A stretch of DNA of 5,003 nucleotides from an uncultured Mollicutes bacterium (GCA_937893635.1 CALBGF010000241.1:1-5003); one strand, 5' to 3'. Shown: positions 1 to 5,003, counted from the stretch's first letter. The notes: generated by a model not told the origin, from the letters alone. Translations and numbers: made by a program.

Positions 1-57
1 AGCAAAGAATATAATGTTAAATTATTAACGATTGATGATTTATTTAAAATTGATTAA
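1..57 (+). CDS. 3' end of an unidentified protein (partial)
   Basis: Frame 1 is open from the first base and ends at TAA (55-57), giving the C-terminal 18 residues SKEYNVKLLTIDDLFKID. The alternating hydrophobic and acidic pattern and the AT-rich codon use look like real coding sequence. A strong intrinsic terminator follows about 40 bases later, as expected at the end of a + strand transcription unit. The tail is too short to assign a family. The gene is transcribed in the same direction as the ATPase gene at 206, but the intervening terminator and the separate promoter at 154-182 suggest that the two are not one operon. Confidence 0.55.
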   Translation, partial: SKEYNVKLLTIDDLFKID

Positions 58-98
58 TTTAACTTGCTGTATCACCAAAAGTGCAATTTAAGCATGCT

Positions 99-142
99 AA
101 AAACGCTTCAAAAGTACAATTTGTACATTTGAGGTGTTTTTT
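99..142 (+). terminator. Intrinsic terminator after the partial upstream gene
   Basis: The left arm AAAAACGCTTCAAA (99-112) pairs with TTTGAGGTGTTTTT (128-141) over 14 bp with two G-T wobbles. An inner GTACA/TGTAC stem (114-118 with 122-126) caps it after one A-A mismatch. The 3' arm ends in a run of six T (137-142). The A-rich 5' arm means that it could also work on the - strand. It insulates the upstream gene from the promoter that starts at 154. Confidence 0.8.
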
Positions 143-153
143 CACATCATAAC

Positions 154-182
154 TTGCACAAATTTGGTAAAAATAATATAAT
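154..182 (+). promoter_or_regulatory. Sigma-A type promoter of the AAA ATPase gene
   Basis: A -35 box TTGCAC (154-159) and a perfect -10 box TATAAT (177-182) are separated by 17 bases. Transcription should start near 188-190. That leaves a leader of only about 17 bases, made almost entirely of the Shine-Dalgarno stretch AAAGGTGGTG (190-199). I see no operator-like repeat overlapping the boxes, so expression may be constitutive. Confidence 0.75.
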
Positions 183-205
183 TCTATATAAAGGTGGTGT
201 TTACT

Positions 206-1585
206 ATGGAACGTTTTATTATTAATGAATTAATTAAATGGAATAGCAAGAAAAAAAGAAAGCCATTAGTAATTTATGGTGCAAGACAAATAGGAAAAAC
301 TTATTTAATAAAAAACCTGTTTGCAAAAAAGTACTATAGTAATAACTATATCTACATCGACTTTAAAAAAGATGATGACGTAAGAGAATTTGTATGTGGT
401 GATGGAAAAAACACTAATGGCACTTCTGATGCCAAAAAAATCATTGAATTTTTATCACTACGTGAAAATAAAAACATTGATAAATCTACATTATTAATAT
501 TTGATGAGGTTCAAGAAGCATTACCAATACTCACAGCATTAAAATATTTCAAGCAAGAATTTGAAGATATTCCTGTTATTGCTTCAGGATCAATGGTCAG
601 AATCAAAATAAAAAGAGAGCAGCATATTGCTAATCAACACAAAAAAGATGGTCACTTCTTTCCTGTTGGAGCAATATTAGAACTAAATATGTATCCAGTA
701 ACATTTGATGAATTTCTTTTTAATTATAATGAACAACTCTATAACAAAATATCATCTGCATATAAAAATAAAGTTGCACTAGAGCCATCTACTCATCAAT
801 TAGCCATGGATGCTCTTTATAAATTTCTTTTAATTGGTGGTATGCCCGAAAATGTTCAAATGTTTTTAGATGGCCATTCCTTAGTGGATATACGTGAAAA
901 TTTAATATCATTATTTAACAATTATTTAAATGATATGGAGCTTTACCAAGCTAGAACTGAATCAATAGTAAGAGCAAAGCAAATATTTAAAAGCATATAT
1001 AGTCAATTAAATAAAGAATCTAAAAACTTTAAAGCATCTTTAATACAAAAAGATTTAAAAAACAGAGATTTAATAACACCACTAGATTGGCTTTGCACCG
1101 CAAGTGTAGTTTATAAATCGCTTCAAGTTAAAGAAAAAGTTACAATACCATTAGTGAGTAATGAAGAATCTAATTATAGATTATATTTAATGGATACAGG
1201 ATTCTTATCATATCAAAGTGATATAAATATGGCTACTTTTATAGATAAAAACTCTCAAAACGAATTATCTGGCATTTTCTTTGAAAACTATGTTGCGTGT
1301 GAACTAGTTGCTAAAAATTTTCCATTGTTTTATTGGAAAGGTAAAACAAGTGCAGAGTTTGAATTTGTTATTAGTTTTAATAATAAAATAATACCAATTG
1401 ATGTTAAAAAAGGTAAAGGAACATTAAATTCTTTATCGAAGTATAAAGCACATAATAGTTGTCAAAGAGTAATAAAAGTATCAAGTAACAATTTTGGAAT
1501 TGATGAAGCACAAGGAATAATGACTATTCCTTTATATATGTTTTTTATGTTTTTAAATGAAATAAAAGAAATGCAACAGATATAA
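206..1585 (+). CDS. AAA_14 / DUF4143 family ATP-binding protein
   Basis: This 459-residue protein has the two-domain layout of the AAA_14 plus DUF4143 family: an N-terminal P-loop ATPase and a C-terminal nuclease-like fold. Visible motifs are Walker A GARQIGKT (residues 25-32), Walker B LLIFDEVQE (96-104), a sensor-1-like SGS (128-130), the family-typical LLIGGMPE (208-215), and a C-terminal GIFFENYVACEL (356-367). The region that usually carries ExDF and PxEVK reads AEFEFV (383-388) and PIDVK (397-401), so the acidic residues are conservatively swapped. ATG 206 is chosen over in-frame GTG 194 and 197 because those two lie inside the Shine-Dalgarno sequence AAAGGTGGTG, which sits 6 bases before ATG 206. 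The cellular role of the family is poorly defined; such genes are common as solitary accessory loci. The gene has its own promoter and ends at a hairpin terminator, so it appears monocistronic. Length is normal and no damage is seen. Confidence 0.92.
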   Translation: MERFIINELIKWNSKKKRKPLVIYGARQIGKTYLIKNLFAKKYYSNNYIYIDFKKDDDVREFVCGDGKNTNGTSDAKKIIEFLSLRENKNIDKSTLLIFDEVQEALPILTALKYFKQEFEDIPVIASGSMVRIKIKREQHIANQHKKDGHFFPVGAILELNMYPVTFDEFLFNYNEQLYNKISSAYKNKVALEPSTHQLAMDALYKFLLIGGMPENVQMFLDGHSLVDIRENLISLFNNYLNDMELYQARTESIVRAKQIFKSIYSQLNKESKNFKASLIQKDLKNRDLITPLDWLCTASVVYKSLQVKEKVTIPLVSNEESNYRLYLMDTGFLSYQSDINMATFIDKNSQNELSGIFFENYVACELVAKNFPLFYWKGKTSAEFEFVISFNNKIIPIDVKKGKGTLNSLSKYKAHNSCQRVIKVSSNNFGIDEAQGIMTIPLYMFFMFLNEIKEMQQI

Positions 1586-1619
1586 AAAAAGTCTAGTTCC
1601 TACTGGCCCTGGACTTTTT
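1586..1619. terminator. Bidirectional hairpin terminator between convergent units
   Basis: AAAAAGTCTAG (1586-1596) pairs with CTGGACTTTTT (1609-1619) over 11 bp with one T-G wobble, around a 12-base loop. On the + strand the stem ends in five T right after the ATPase stop codon. On the - strand it ends in seven T (complement of 1584-1590), which is the stronger arrangement. It therefore closes the + strand ATPase gene and also the short - strand leader transcript that starts near 1700. Confidence 0.75.
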
Positions 1620-1647
1620 AGCAAATCATAAAATTTGCTGTGCTTAA

Positions 1648-1680
1648 CTAAAATAAATAGTTAATCTGATATTGACGCAT
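1648..1680 (-). CDS. Putative 10-residue leader peptide
   Basis: ATG at 1680-1678 opens an ORF coding MRQYQINYLF and ending at TAG (1650-1648). A Shine-Dalgarno AAAGGTG (1696-1690) lies 9 bases upstream and a strong promoter lies about 20 bases before the start. The last codons lie inside the TTAACTA/TAGTTAA hairpin, so a ribosome on this ORF would change the folding of the transcript. This is the geometry of a regulatory leader peptide. Such a short ORF could occur by chance; the combination of promoter, Shine-Dalgarno and terminator is what supports it. The regulated gene is absent. Confidence 0.4.
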   Translation of the reverse strand: MRQYQINYLF

Positions 1681-1705
1681 GGCGTCTATCACCTTTGCGG
1701 TGACA

Positions 1706-1735
1706 ATTTTATCATTTGCCACGTTATTTTGTCAA
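1706..1735 (-). promoter_or_regulatory. Strong extended -10 promoter on the - strand
   Basis: Read on the - strand, the perfect -35 box TTGACA (1735-1730) is followed after 18 bases by TAAAAT (1711-1706). TGA directly before it gives an extended -10 (TGATAAAAT). The predicted start is near 1701-1698. It points at the leader peptide and the terminator at 1619-1586, not at any full-length gene. It lies downstream of the abiE remnant and in the same direction. Confidence 0.7.
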
Positions 1736-1752
1736 TCACTATTACCTAAGAT

Positions 1753-1817
1753 GCAGAATAAATGCATAATCTTGCTTTCATTTTTCATTTACTTGCAATT
1801 TTATGCATTTATTCTGC
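1753..1817. repeat. 65-bp near-palindrome with 17-bp perfect arms
   Basis: GCAGAATAAATGCATAA (1753-1769) is repeated in perfect inverse at 1801-1817, with a 31-base spacer between the arms. The spacer can add a 4-bp TTGC/GCAA stem (1772-1775 with 1795-1798). No T-run follows on either side, so it is not a typical terminator. The outer edge of the right arm coincides with the place where recognisable abiEii coding sequence stops. It may be a small non-autonomous element, a recombination scar or a protein-binding site; the sequence alone does not decide. Confidence 0.65.
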
Positions 1818-2043
1818 TTTATTGTTGTGTCTAGGTCCATTGTTGCTCGCGTATCAAGTCCCATAATGGCTGAATAAGAAATCCACCTTTGAGAATAAAA
1901 TTATTCTTATAAGGTGAGAGCGAGATGCGTTCCAGCAGCCGCTCAAGCATATAGTTCTGCATAACAAGCTGTGCCGAGATATTTTTCTCCGCTGCTTTGT
2001 TTTTGATAAAGGCTTTCAACTGCATCGGATTTTTTGTAATCAT
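1817..2043 (-). pseudogene. abiEii: abiEii toxin fragment (frameshifted and truncated)
   Basis: AbiEii is the toxin of the AbiE type IV toxin-antitoxin/phage-abortive-infection system, a nucleotidyltransferase of the DNA polymerase beta-like superfamily. ATG 2043 opens a frame with a typical N-terminus (ITKNPMQLKAFIKNKAAEKN) and then ERLLERISLSPYKNNFILKGGFLI, containing the GG of the nucleotidyltransferase motif. After GGFLI (near 1875) the frame is wrong and stops at 1831. Reading one base differently from GCC 1870-1868 restores AIMGLDTRATMDLDTTIK, with the expected DLD metal-binding motif, which implies a one-base loss at about 1871-1877. Homology then ends at the 65-bp palindrome, and the restored frame stops at 1778. 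Only about 75 residues of a protein that normally has well over 200 remain. The start overlaps the original abiEi stop as ATGA. It is certainly non-functional as read. Confidence 0.85.
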
Positions 2044-2635
2044 AGTACCCCCCCATGTATCTAATTATTTTGGACTTCACGCGAAGCTGATCTGCGTATT
2101 GCATAAGTTTGTGAATATTCTTTTTCTTGGACGCTGCATAGCGTTTCATAGCTTCTCCGACAATATGAACATCGCTGCCGTTTCCGCGTAAAATATCGCA
2201 CAGCGTTCTTTCTAAATCGTAAACACGAATTGGATTGCCTGAAGGAGATTTAATTTCAATTATGCCAAACTCGTAGTTCTCTGATACAACGCGCTTGACA
2301 ATTAGATTTTCTTGTTTCAAAGATGAGGTGTTGTAGCCCTTTGGAAAGGTCATCGTATATTTTGCTGGAGTACGATCCGTATAACCAAGTAGATATAATG
2401 CGGTATCGTGCGAGTAAATTCCGCGCCCATACTTGCGCTGTAAAAGGTAAAAATCGTCTTCCCACGCACTGCTTTTCATATATAAACCGCGCCCGAAGCG
2501 GTAAATCTCACCACTTTTAACAAGTTCTTTCAAAACACTGCGATGCAGTCCTGCTTTTGTCACCTGCGCTGCGGTAATCACGCCATTCTTCGACGCATCT
2601 AGTAGTTCTTTGATTTTTTCCTTATTGTTCGAAAG
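2040..2635 (-). pseudogene. abiEi: abiEi antitoxin/autorepressor, damaged at both ends
   Basis: AbiEi is the antitoxin of the AbiE type IV system: an N-terminal winged helix-turn-helix binds its own promoter and the C-terminal domain counters the toxin. The frame carries wHTH sequence (ITAAQVTKAGLHRSVLKELV, then SGEIYRFGRGLY), SHDTALYLLGYTDRTP, TMTFPKGYN, SPSGNPIRVYDLERTLCDIL and KLMQYADQLRVKSKIIRYM, all typical of AbiEi. In-frame codons upstream of GTG 2581 (SNNKEKIKELLDASKNG, from 2632) continue the usual N-terminus, but the expected ATG is replaced by CTT preceded by TAA (2638-2636). At the 3' end a run of seven C (2048-2054; G on the coding strand) shifts the frame. The normal ending (M-x-V-L-stop, TGA 2042-2040 overlapping the abiEii ATG) is missed and translation runs to 1943. 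Initiation at GTG 2581 would drop part of the wHTH and lacks a Shine-Dalgarno. Confidence 0.85.
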
Positions 2636-2742
2636 TTAAAAAACTGGAATAATTTTTATTAATATCAATAATTTGATACCATAAGTTGAATAATATTTTT
2701 TTGTGTTGATCAAATAATTTAAAGCTATATATGCTTTAGTAA
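2636..2742. other. AT-rich junction segment without a recognisable gene
   Basis: This stretch lies between the lost start codon of abiEi and the open frame beginning at 2743. All frames contain several stops, base composition falls back to the AT-rich background, and I see no promoter that is better than chance. It holds the right-hand breakpoint of the abiE block, and probably the lost 5' part of the hypothetical gene that follows. Confidence 0.5.
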
Positions 2743-3048
2743 GAAAAAACTATCGCTATAGTTATTGCTGATTATGATCAAGATGAACCACTAAATGATA
2801 CTATAAGCAATTATTATTTAAATAAATCTTATGATTTAATTTGGATGAATTCCGATGTTGAAGAAGTTTACTTAGGAGAAAAAATAAAGCGAAAAGATAA
2901 AAAAAAGAAGGCAATAACATTTCAAATAAAGAAAAACAAACTTATTCCAAAACTTAATAATTTATCTGAAACAAATCCGCTAAATAAATCAAAATCATCA
3001 AATATTTTAGTTGTACTAGATAAACATTTAAAACGAAAAGTAACATAA
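2743..3048 (+). pseudogene. 5'-truncated hypothetical protein
   Basis: The frame is open from just after TAA 2740-2742 to TAA 3046-3048 (101 residues). It starts EKTIAIVIADYDQDEPLNDT, where a hydrophobic strand followed by acidic residues looks like the inside of a protein. It continues through YDLIWMNSDVEEVYLGEKIK and a lysine-rich stretch to a C-terminus SNILVVLDKHLKRKVT. There is no start codon until ATG 2845 and no Shine-Dalgarno for that ATG, while the 34 codons before it already look coding. The N-terminal part therefore seems lost. The strand-plus-acidic pattern is reminiscent of the Toprim/RloB-like proteins found in defence loci, but that is only an impression and I do not recognise the family. 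A good terminator follows directly. If ATG 2845 were used, a 67-residue basic protein would result. Confidence 0.55.
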
Positions 3049-3083
3049 AAATTACAAATTTGTAACACTTATGTTATTTTTTT
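3041..3083 (+). terminator. Hairpin terminator of the truncated hypothetical gene
   Basis: TAACATAA (3041-3048, containing the stop codon) pairs with TTATGTTA (3069-3076) and is followed by seven T (3077-3083). The loop itself contains the perfect 14-base palindrome TTACAAATTTGTAA (3052-3065). It may also help stop transcription arriving from the - strand ATPase gene, although the T-run on that side is poor. Confidence 0.7.
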
Positions 3084-3157
3084 AAATTTCATAGTCACTT
3101 AGTTTGTTTTTAGGATCAATTCCATGCATCAATTTCTTATAATCTTTATTTACAAAA

Positions 3158-4495
3158 TTAGTTGTTTTTTAAAAACATTATATAATAGATTGGCATATAT
3201 ATTATTTTATCTTTCATATGTACATTTCTTTCGTTTGAAAGGACAATTCCTCTTTTTACATTATAGTCTTTATTGGCTAAAAATTTATTCATTGCACTAT
3301 ACACTGTATAATCTTTGCCTGATTTTACCTCAATCGGCAAAACAGATAATGTATCATAATCATCAATTAAAAAATCAACCTCGCCATTTGCCTTATTGTC
3401 ATAATAAAATAAGTTGAAACCATGTGCTTTTAATTCTGATGCAACTAAAGATTCATATACAGTTCCTAAATTAATACTTTCTTGATTGTTTAAAACAGCA
3501 TTCACATTATATTTATATAAAATATTAGTTAAAATACCGACATCGTTTAAATATAATTTTAATAAATTTTTACCGCTAGATTCAATTAAAGGGAATCGTG
3601 GATTAGAAATTGCTTTAACTTCTAATGCAATACCAGAATTAATTAGATAATCAAATTCATCTTGATAATTCGAGTATCTTTTTCCTTTAATATTTTCTAT
3701 ATTTTGTACCACTATTCTTTTCTTTTTATTTTCTAAAGTAGATGGTATTAAATCATAGATTCGTTTTATTTTTAATTTATGTTCTTTATCATATTTACTT
3801 GCATCATCTCCATAGAATTCATAAATATTAGATTGTATCTTTCTTACTTCCATAATGTTCTTTGTGTCTAAAAAAGTATTAACAGCATCAGGAAGACCGC
3901 CAATCAACAAATATTTTTTAAATAAATCAAGGATTTTATTATGCGTATTTTCATCTAAACTTTCTAATTTATCAAATTTATTTTTTAATGTATTAATTGC
4001 TAATTCTCCAAATCCATTAGCCATTAAAAATTCTTCAAAGTCTAATTGATACATATGCAATATTTCAATACTTCCAATAGGAATAGATGTTGTTTTCGAA
4101 AGAGTAATGCCTAAAAGTGAGCCACTACAAATATATGTAAATCTATTATCTTGTTTTAGAAATTTAAGCATTGTTAGAAATTGAGGATATTCTTGAATTT
4201 CATCAATAAAAATTAAAGTATTTTCTCTTTCTTTCATGTGATTCCCAGCGATTATGCTGAGTTGGAAATAAAAATCATCTATATTACTAACATCTTTAAA
4301 AATCTTATCTCCTACTGAGTCTAAAACAAAGTTAAGTTCAATGTAATTAGTAAATTTTTTATTGAGTACATTTGTAGCTATATGACGAATAATAAATGAT
4401 TTTCCAATTTGCCTTGCACCATCAACGATTAATATTTTGTTTGTTGTGGAGGTTAAATAATCAACTATTTTTTGCTCAATTTTTCTTTTTAACAT
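3158..4495 (-). CDS. AAA_14 / DUF4143 family ATP-binding protein (second copy)
   Basis: This 445-residue protein has the full AAA_14 plus DUF4143 architecture. Walker A is GARQIGKS (26-33), Walker B LIFIDEIQE (94-102) and sensor-1-like SGS 124-126. The family-typical P-x-GS...LDFEEFL lies at 139-157, LLIGGLPD at 197-203, and GTVYESLVASEL at 344-355. The C-terminal PD-(D/E)xK-like signature is canonical, with GEVDFLI (371-377) and PIEVKSGK (387-394) giving D374, E389 and K391. It ends with the usual YMPIYYIMFL tail. ATG 4495 is preferred over in-frame ATG 4546 because AAAGGGGAG lies about 6 bases upstream of it and the intervening 17 codons do not resemble the family. The gene converges on the truncated gene at 2743-3048. 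It is a distant paralogue of the ATPase at 206-1585, not a recent duplicate: motifs are shared but most residues differ. Function is not established beyond ATP binding and a nuclease-like fold. Confidence 0.92.
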   Translation of the reverse strand: MLKRKIEQKIVDYLTSTTNKILIVDGARQIGKSFIIRHIATNVLNKKFTNYIELNFVLDSVGDKIFKDVSNIDDFYFQLSIIAGNHMKERENTLIFIDEIQEYPQFLTMLKFLKQDNRFTYICSGSLLGITLSKTTSIPIGSIEILHMYQLDFEEFLMANGFGELAINTLKNKFDKLESLDENTHNKILDLFKKYLLIGGLPDAVNTFLDTKNIMEVRKIQSNIYEFYGDDASKYDKEHKLKIKRIYDLIPSTLENKKKRIVVQNIENIKGKRYSNYQDEFDYLINSGIALEVKAISNPRFPLIESSGKNLLKLYLNDVGILTNILYKYNVNAVLNNQESINLGTVYESLVASELKAHGFNLFYYDNKANGEVDFLIDDYDTLSVLPIEVKSGKDYTVYSAMNKFLANKDYNVKRGIVLSNERNVHMKDKIIYMPIYYIMFLKNN

Positions 4496-4546
4496 AATAT
4501 TCTCCCCTTTCATTAGCATTATTTTACACTTTTCTATAAAAAACAA

Positions 4547-4729
4547 CTAGTAAAAAATACACTTATTCCAAAATATTGCCATTTTTATTTCAAACACCTG
4601 GCTTACTAAAATGGCATAATTATTTTTGCTAATTTTGTTCGATTTTTTATAATACTCTTCAAATATATTTTCATTATGTTTTAATTTGTCTTCAAATTTT
4701 ATTAATTTATTTTTACAATTTATACTCAC
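4547..4729 (-). CDS. Small hypothetical ORF, weakly supported
   Basis: A 60-residue frame from GTG 4729 to TAG 4547 codes for a lysine- and asparagine-rich sequence (for example KFEDKLKHNENIFEEYYKKS) with a hydrophobic aromatic end (AIFWNKCIFY). It begins one base after the stop of the upstream frame and has no convincing Shine-Dalgarno. The same frame is open back to about 4750, overlapping the end of the upstream gene. It may be a real small gene, the frameshifted continuation of the 4731-5003 protein, or chance in AT-rich DNA. No family is recognised. The - strand ATPase gene begins 51 bases downstream of its stop. Confidence 0.3.
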   Translation of the reverse strand: MSINCKNKLIKFEDKLKHNENIFEEYYKKSNKISKNNYAILVSQVFEIKMAIFWNKCIFY

Positions 4730-4730
4730 A

Positions 4731-5003
4731 TTATTTGCATTTCTCTTTAATTATCAATTCAAACACTTTCTTCCAATCATCAACCATTTTATTAAAATCC
4801 CAATAATTAAAAATTGTATGTGGTTTATCTAAAAACACACATTTATCTTTTAGATTATTTCTAGTTAAGATTCTATTACATAAATCATAAGATAACTTAG
4901 AATTAGCCACTACTAAGATTTTGTTATTATTAAGTCCATTTATAAACCTAGTAAATGCATCATCATTAAGTGTTCCAAACATTATTGCTTTGTCGCTAGC
5001 GGT
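4731..5003 (-). CDS. C-terminal part of an unrecognised protein (5' end outside window)
   Basis: The frame is open from the window edge to TAA 4733-4731, giving 90 residues. An ATG at 4982 exists but has no Shine-Dalgarno, and the seven codons before it are open (TASDKAI), so the true start most likely lies beyond the window. The segment NNNKILVVANSKLSYDLCNRIL looks like a beta strand followed by a helix of a Rossmann-type alpha/beta fold. The end (DFNKMVDDWKKVFELIIKEK) looks like a helical tail. I do not recognise the family. It reads in the same direction as the ATPase gene at 3158-4495 and could share its transcript, since no clear terminator lies between them. Confidence 0.55.
   Translation of the reverse strand, partial: TASDKAIMFGTLNDDAFTRFINGLNNNKILVVANSKLSYDLCNRILTRNNLKDKCVFLDKPHTIFNYWDFNKMVDDWKKVFELIIKEKCK

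Larger units (their letters stand above)
1583..1701 (-). ncRNA. Putative attenuator leader or small RNA (orphan)
   Basis: From the - strand promoter at 1706-1735 to the T-run at 1583-1590, a transcript of about 115 nt is predicted. In transcript order it carries a Shine-Dalgarno AAAGGTG (1696-1690) and GACGC/GCGTC with a 3-base loop (1686-1674) around the start codon of a 10-codon ORF. These are followed by TTAACTA/TAGTTAA (1664-1644) overlapping the end of that ORF, then AGCAAAT/ATTTGCT (1639-1620), then the terminator (1619-1586). Start codon, stalling region and serial hairpins ending in a terminator resemble ribosome-dependent attenuators in front of antibiotic-resistance and stress genes. 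No - strand gene follows: the next gene is the convergent ATPase. Alternatively it is a free-standing small RNA. The family is not recognised. Confidence 0.5.

Noticed and set aside
194..205. GTG 194 or GTG 197 as the start of the first ATPase
   Set aside because: Both codons lie inside the Shine-Dalgarno stretch AAAGGTGGTG; ATG 206 has correct spacing and fits the family N-terminus.
1943..2039. The C-terminal extension of AbiEi as a genuine fused domain
   Set aside because: It is abiEii coding sequence read in the wrong frame after the G-tract shift.
1997..2520. Open frames on the + strand and a third - strand frame across the abiE region
   Set aside because: They are antisense or out-of-frame shadows of abiEi and abiEii, without Shine-Dalgarno or recognisable protein pattern.
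1831..2581. A working AbiE phage-defence system
   Set aside because: The antitoxin gene lacks a start codon and its normal end; the toxin gene is frameshifted and truncated before most of its catalytic domain.
3124..4049. Open frames on the + strand opposite the second ATPase
   Set aside because: They are antisense to a clearly coding gene with all family motifs, and have low-complexity hydrophobic translations.
4496..4546. ATG 4546 as the start of the second ATPase
   Set aside because: The 17 extra residues do not resemble the family, and AAAGGGGAG is placed for ATG 4495. A TAAAAT at 4526-4521 (- strand) could be a -10 box, but no acceptable -35 was found, so no promoter is listed.
1..5003. 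CRISPR array, tRNA, rRNA, transposase or integrase
   Set aside because: No regularly spaced repeats, cloverleaf with conserved T-arm, rRNA-like stretch or recombinase motif was seen on either strand.

Overview
The window looks like an accessory region of a low-GC Gram-positive-type bacterium (Bacillota or a related AT-rich lineage, probably host-associated). The reasons are the very AT-rich codon use, Shine-Dalgarno sites such as AAAGGTGGTG and AAAGGGGAG, short intrinsic terminators, and an AbiE toxin-antitoxin remnant of the type common in Bacillota mobile elements. Tryptophan is coded by TGG and I see no in-frame TGA readthrough, so the standard bacterial code fits. The species cannot be named from this sequence.

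Layout: (1) 1-57 is the last 18 codons of an unidentified + strand gene, followed by a strong hairpin terminator (99-142). (2) 154-182 is a consensus-like promoter driving an intact AAA_14/DUF4143 ATPase (206-1585, +). (3) 1586-2635 is a block of visibly higher GC (26/60 in line 2161-2220 against 13/60 in line 961-1020). All its genes and signals read on the - strand: a broken abiEi, a frameshifted and truncated abiEii, a 65-bp near-palindrome at the abiEii breakpoint, then a good promoter, a 10-codon leader peptide, hairpins and a terminator, but no gene behind them. (4) 2743-3048 (+) is a 5'-truncated hypothetical gene with its own terminator. (5) 3158-4495 (-) is a second intact AAA_14/DUF4143 ATPase. 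(6) 4547-5003 (-) holds a weak 60-codon ORF and the 3' end of an unrecognised protein.

Overall this reads as two intact DUF4143-type ATPases standing around the debris of a mobile or defence cassette. The AbiE system cannot be functional as read: the antitoxin gene has lost its start codon and its stop, and the toxin gene has lost its frame and most of its length. I do not see a convincing new multi-gene system. The most unusual item is the orphan promoter/leader-peptide/terminator unit at 1583-1736, which has the architecture of an attenuator that has lost the gene it controlled, or of a small RNA.
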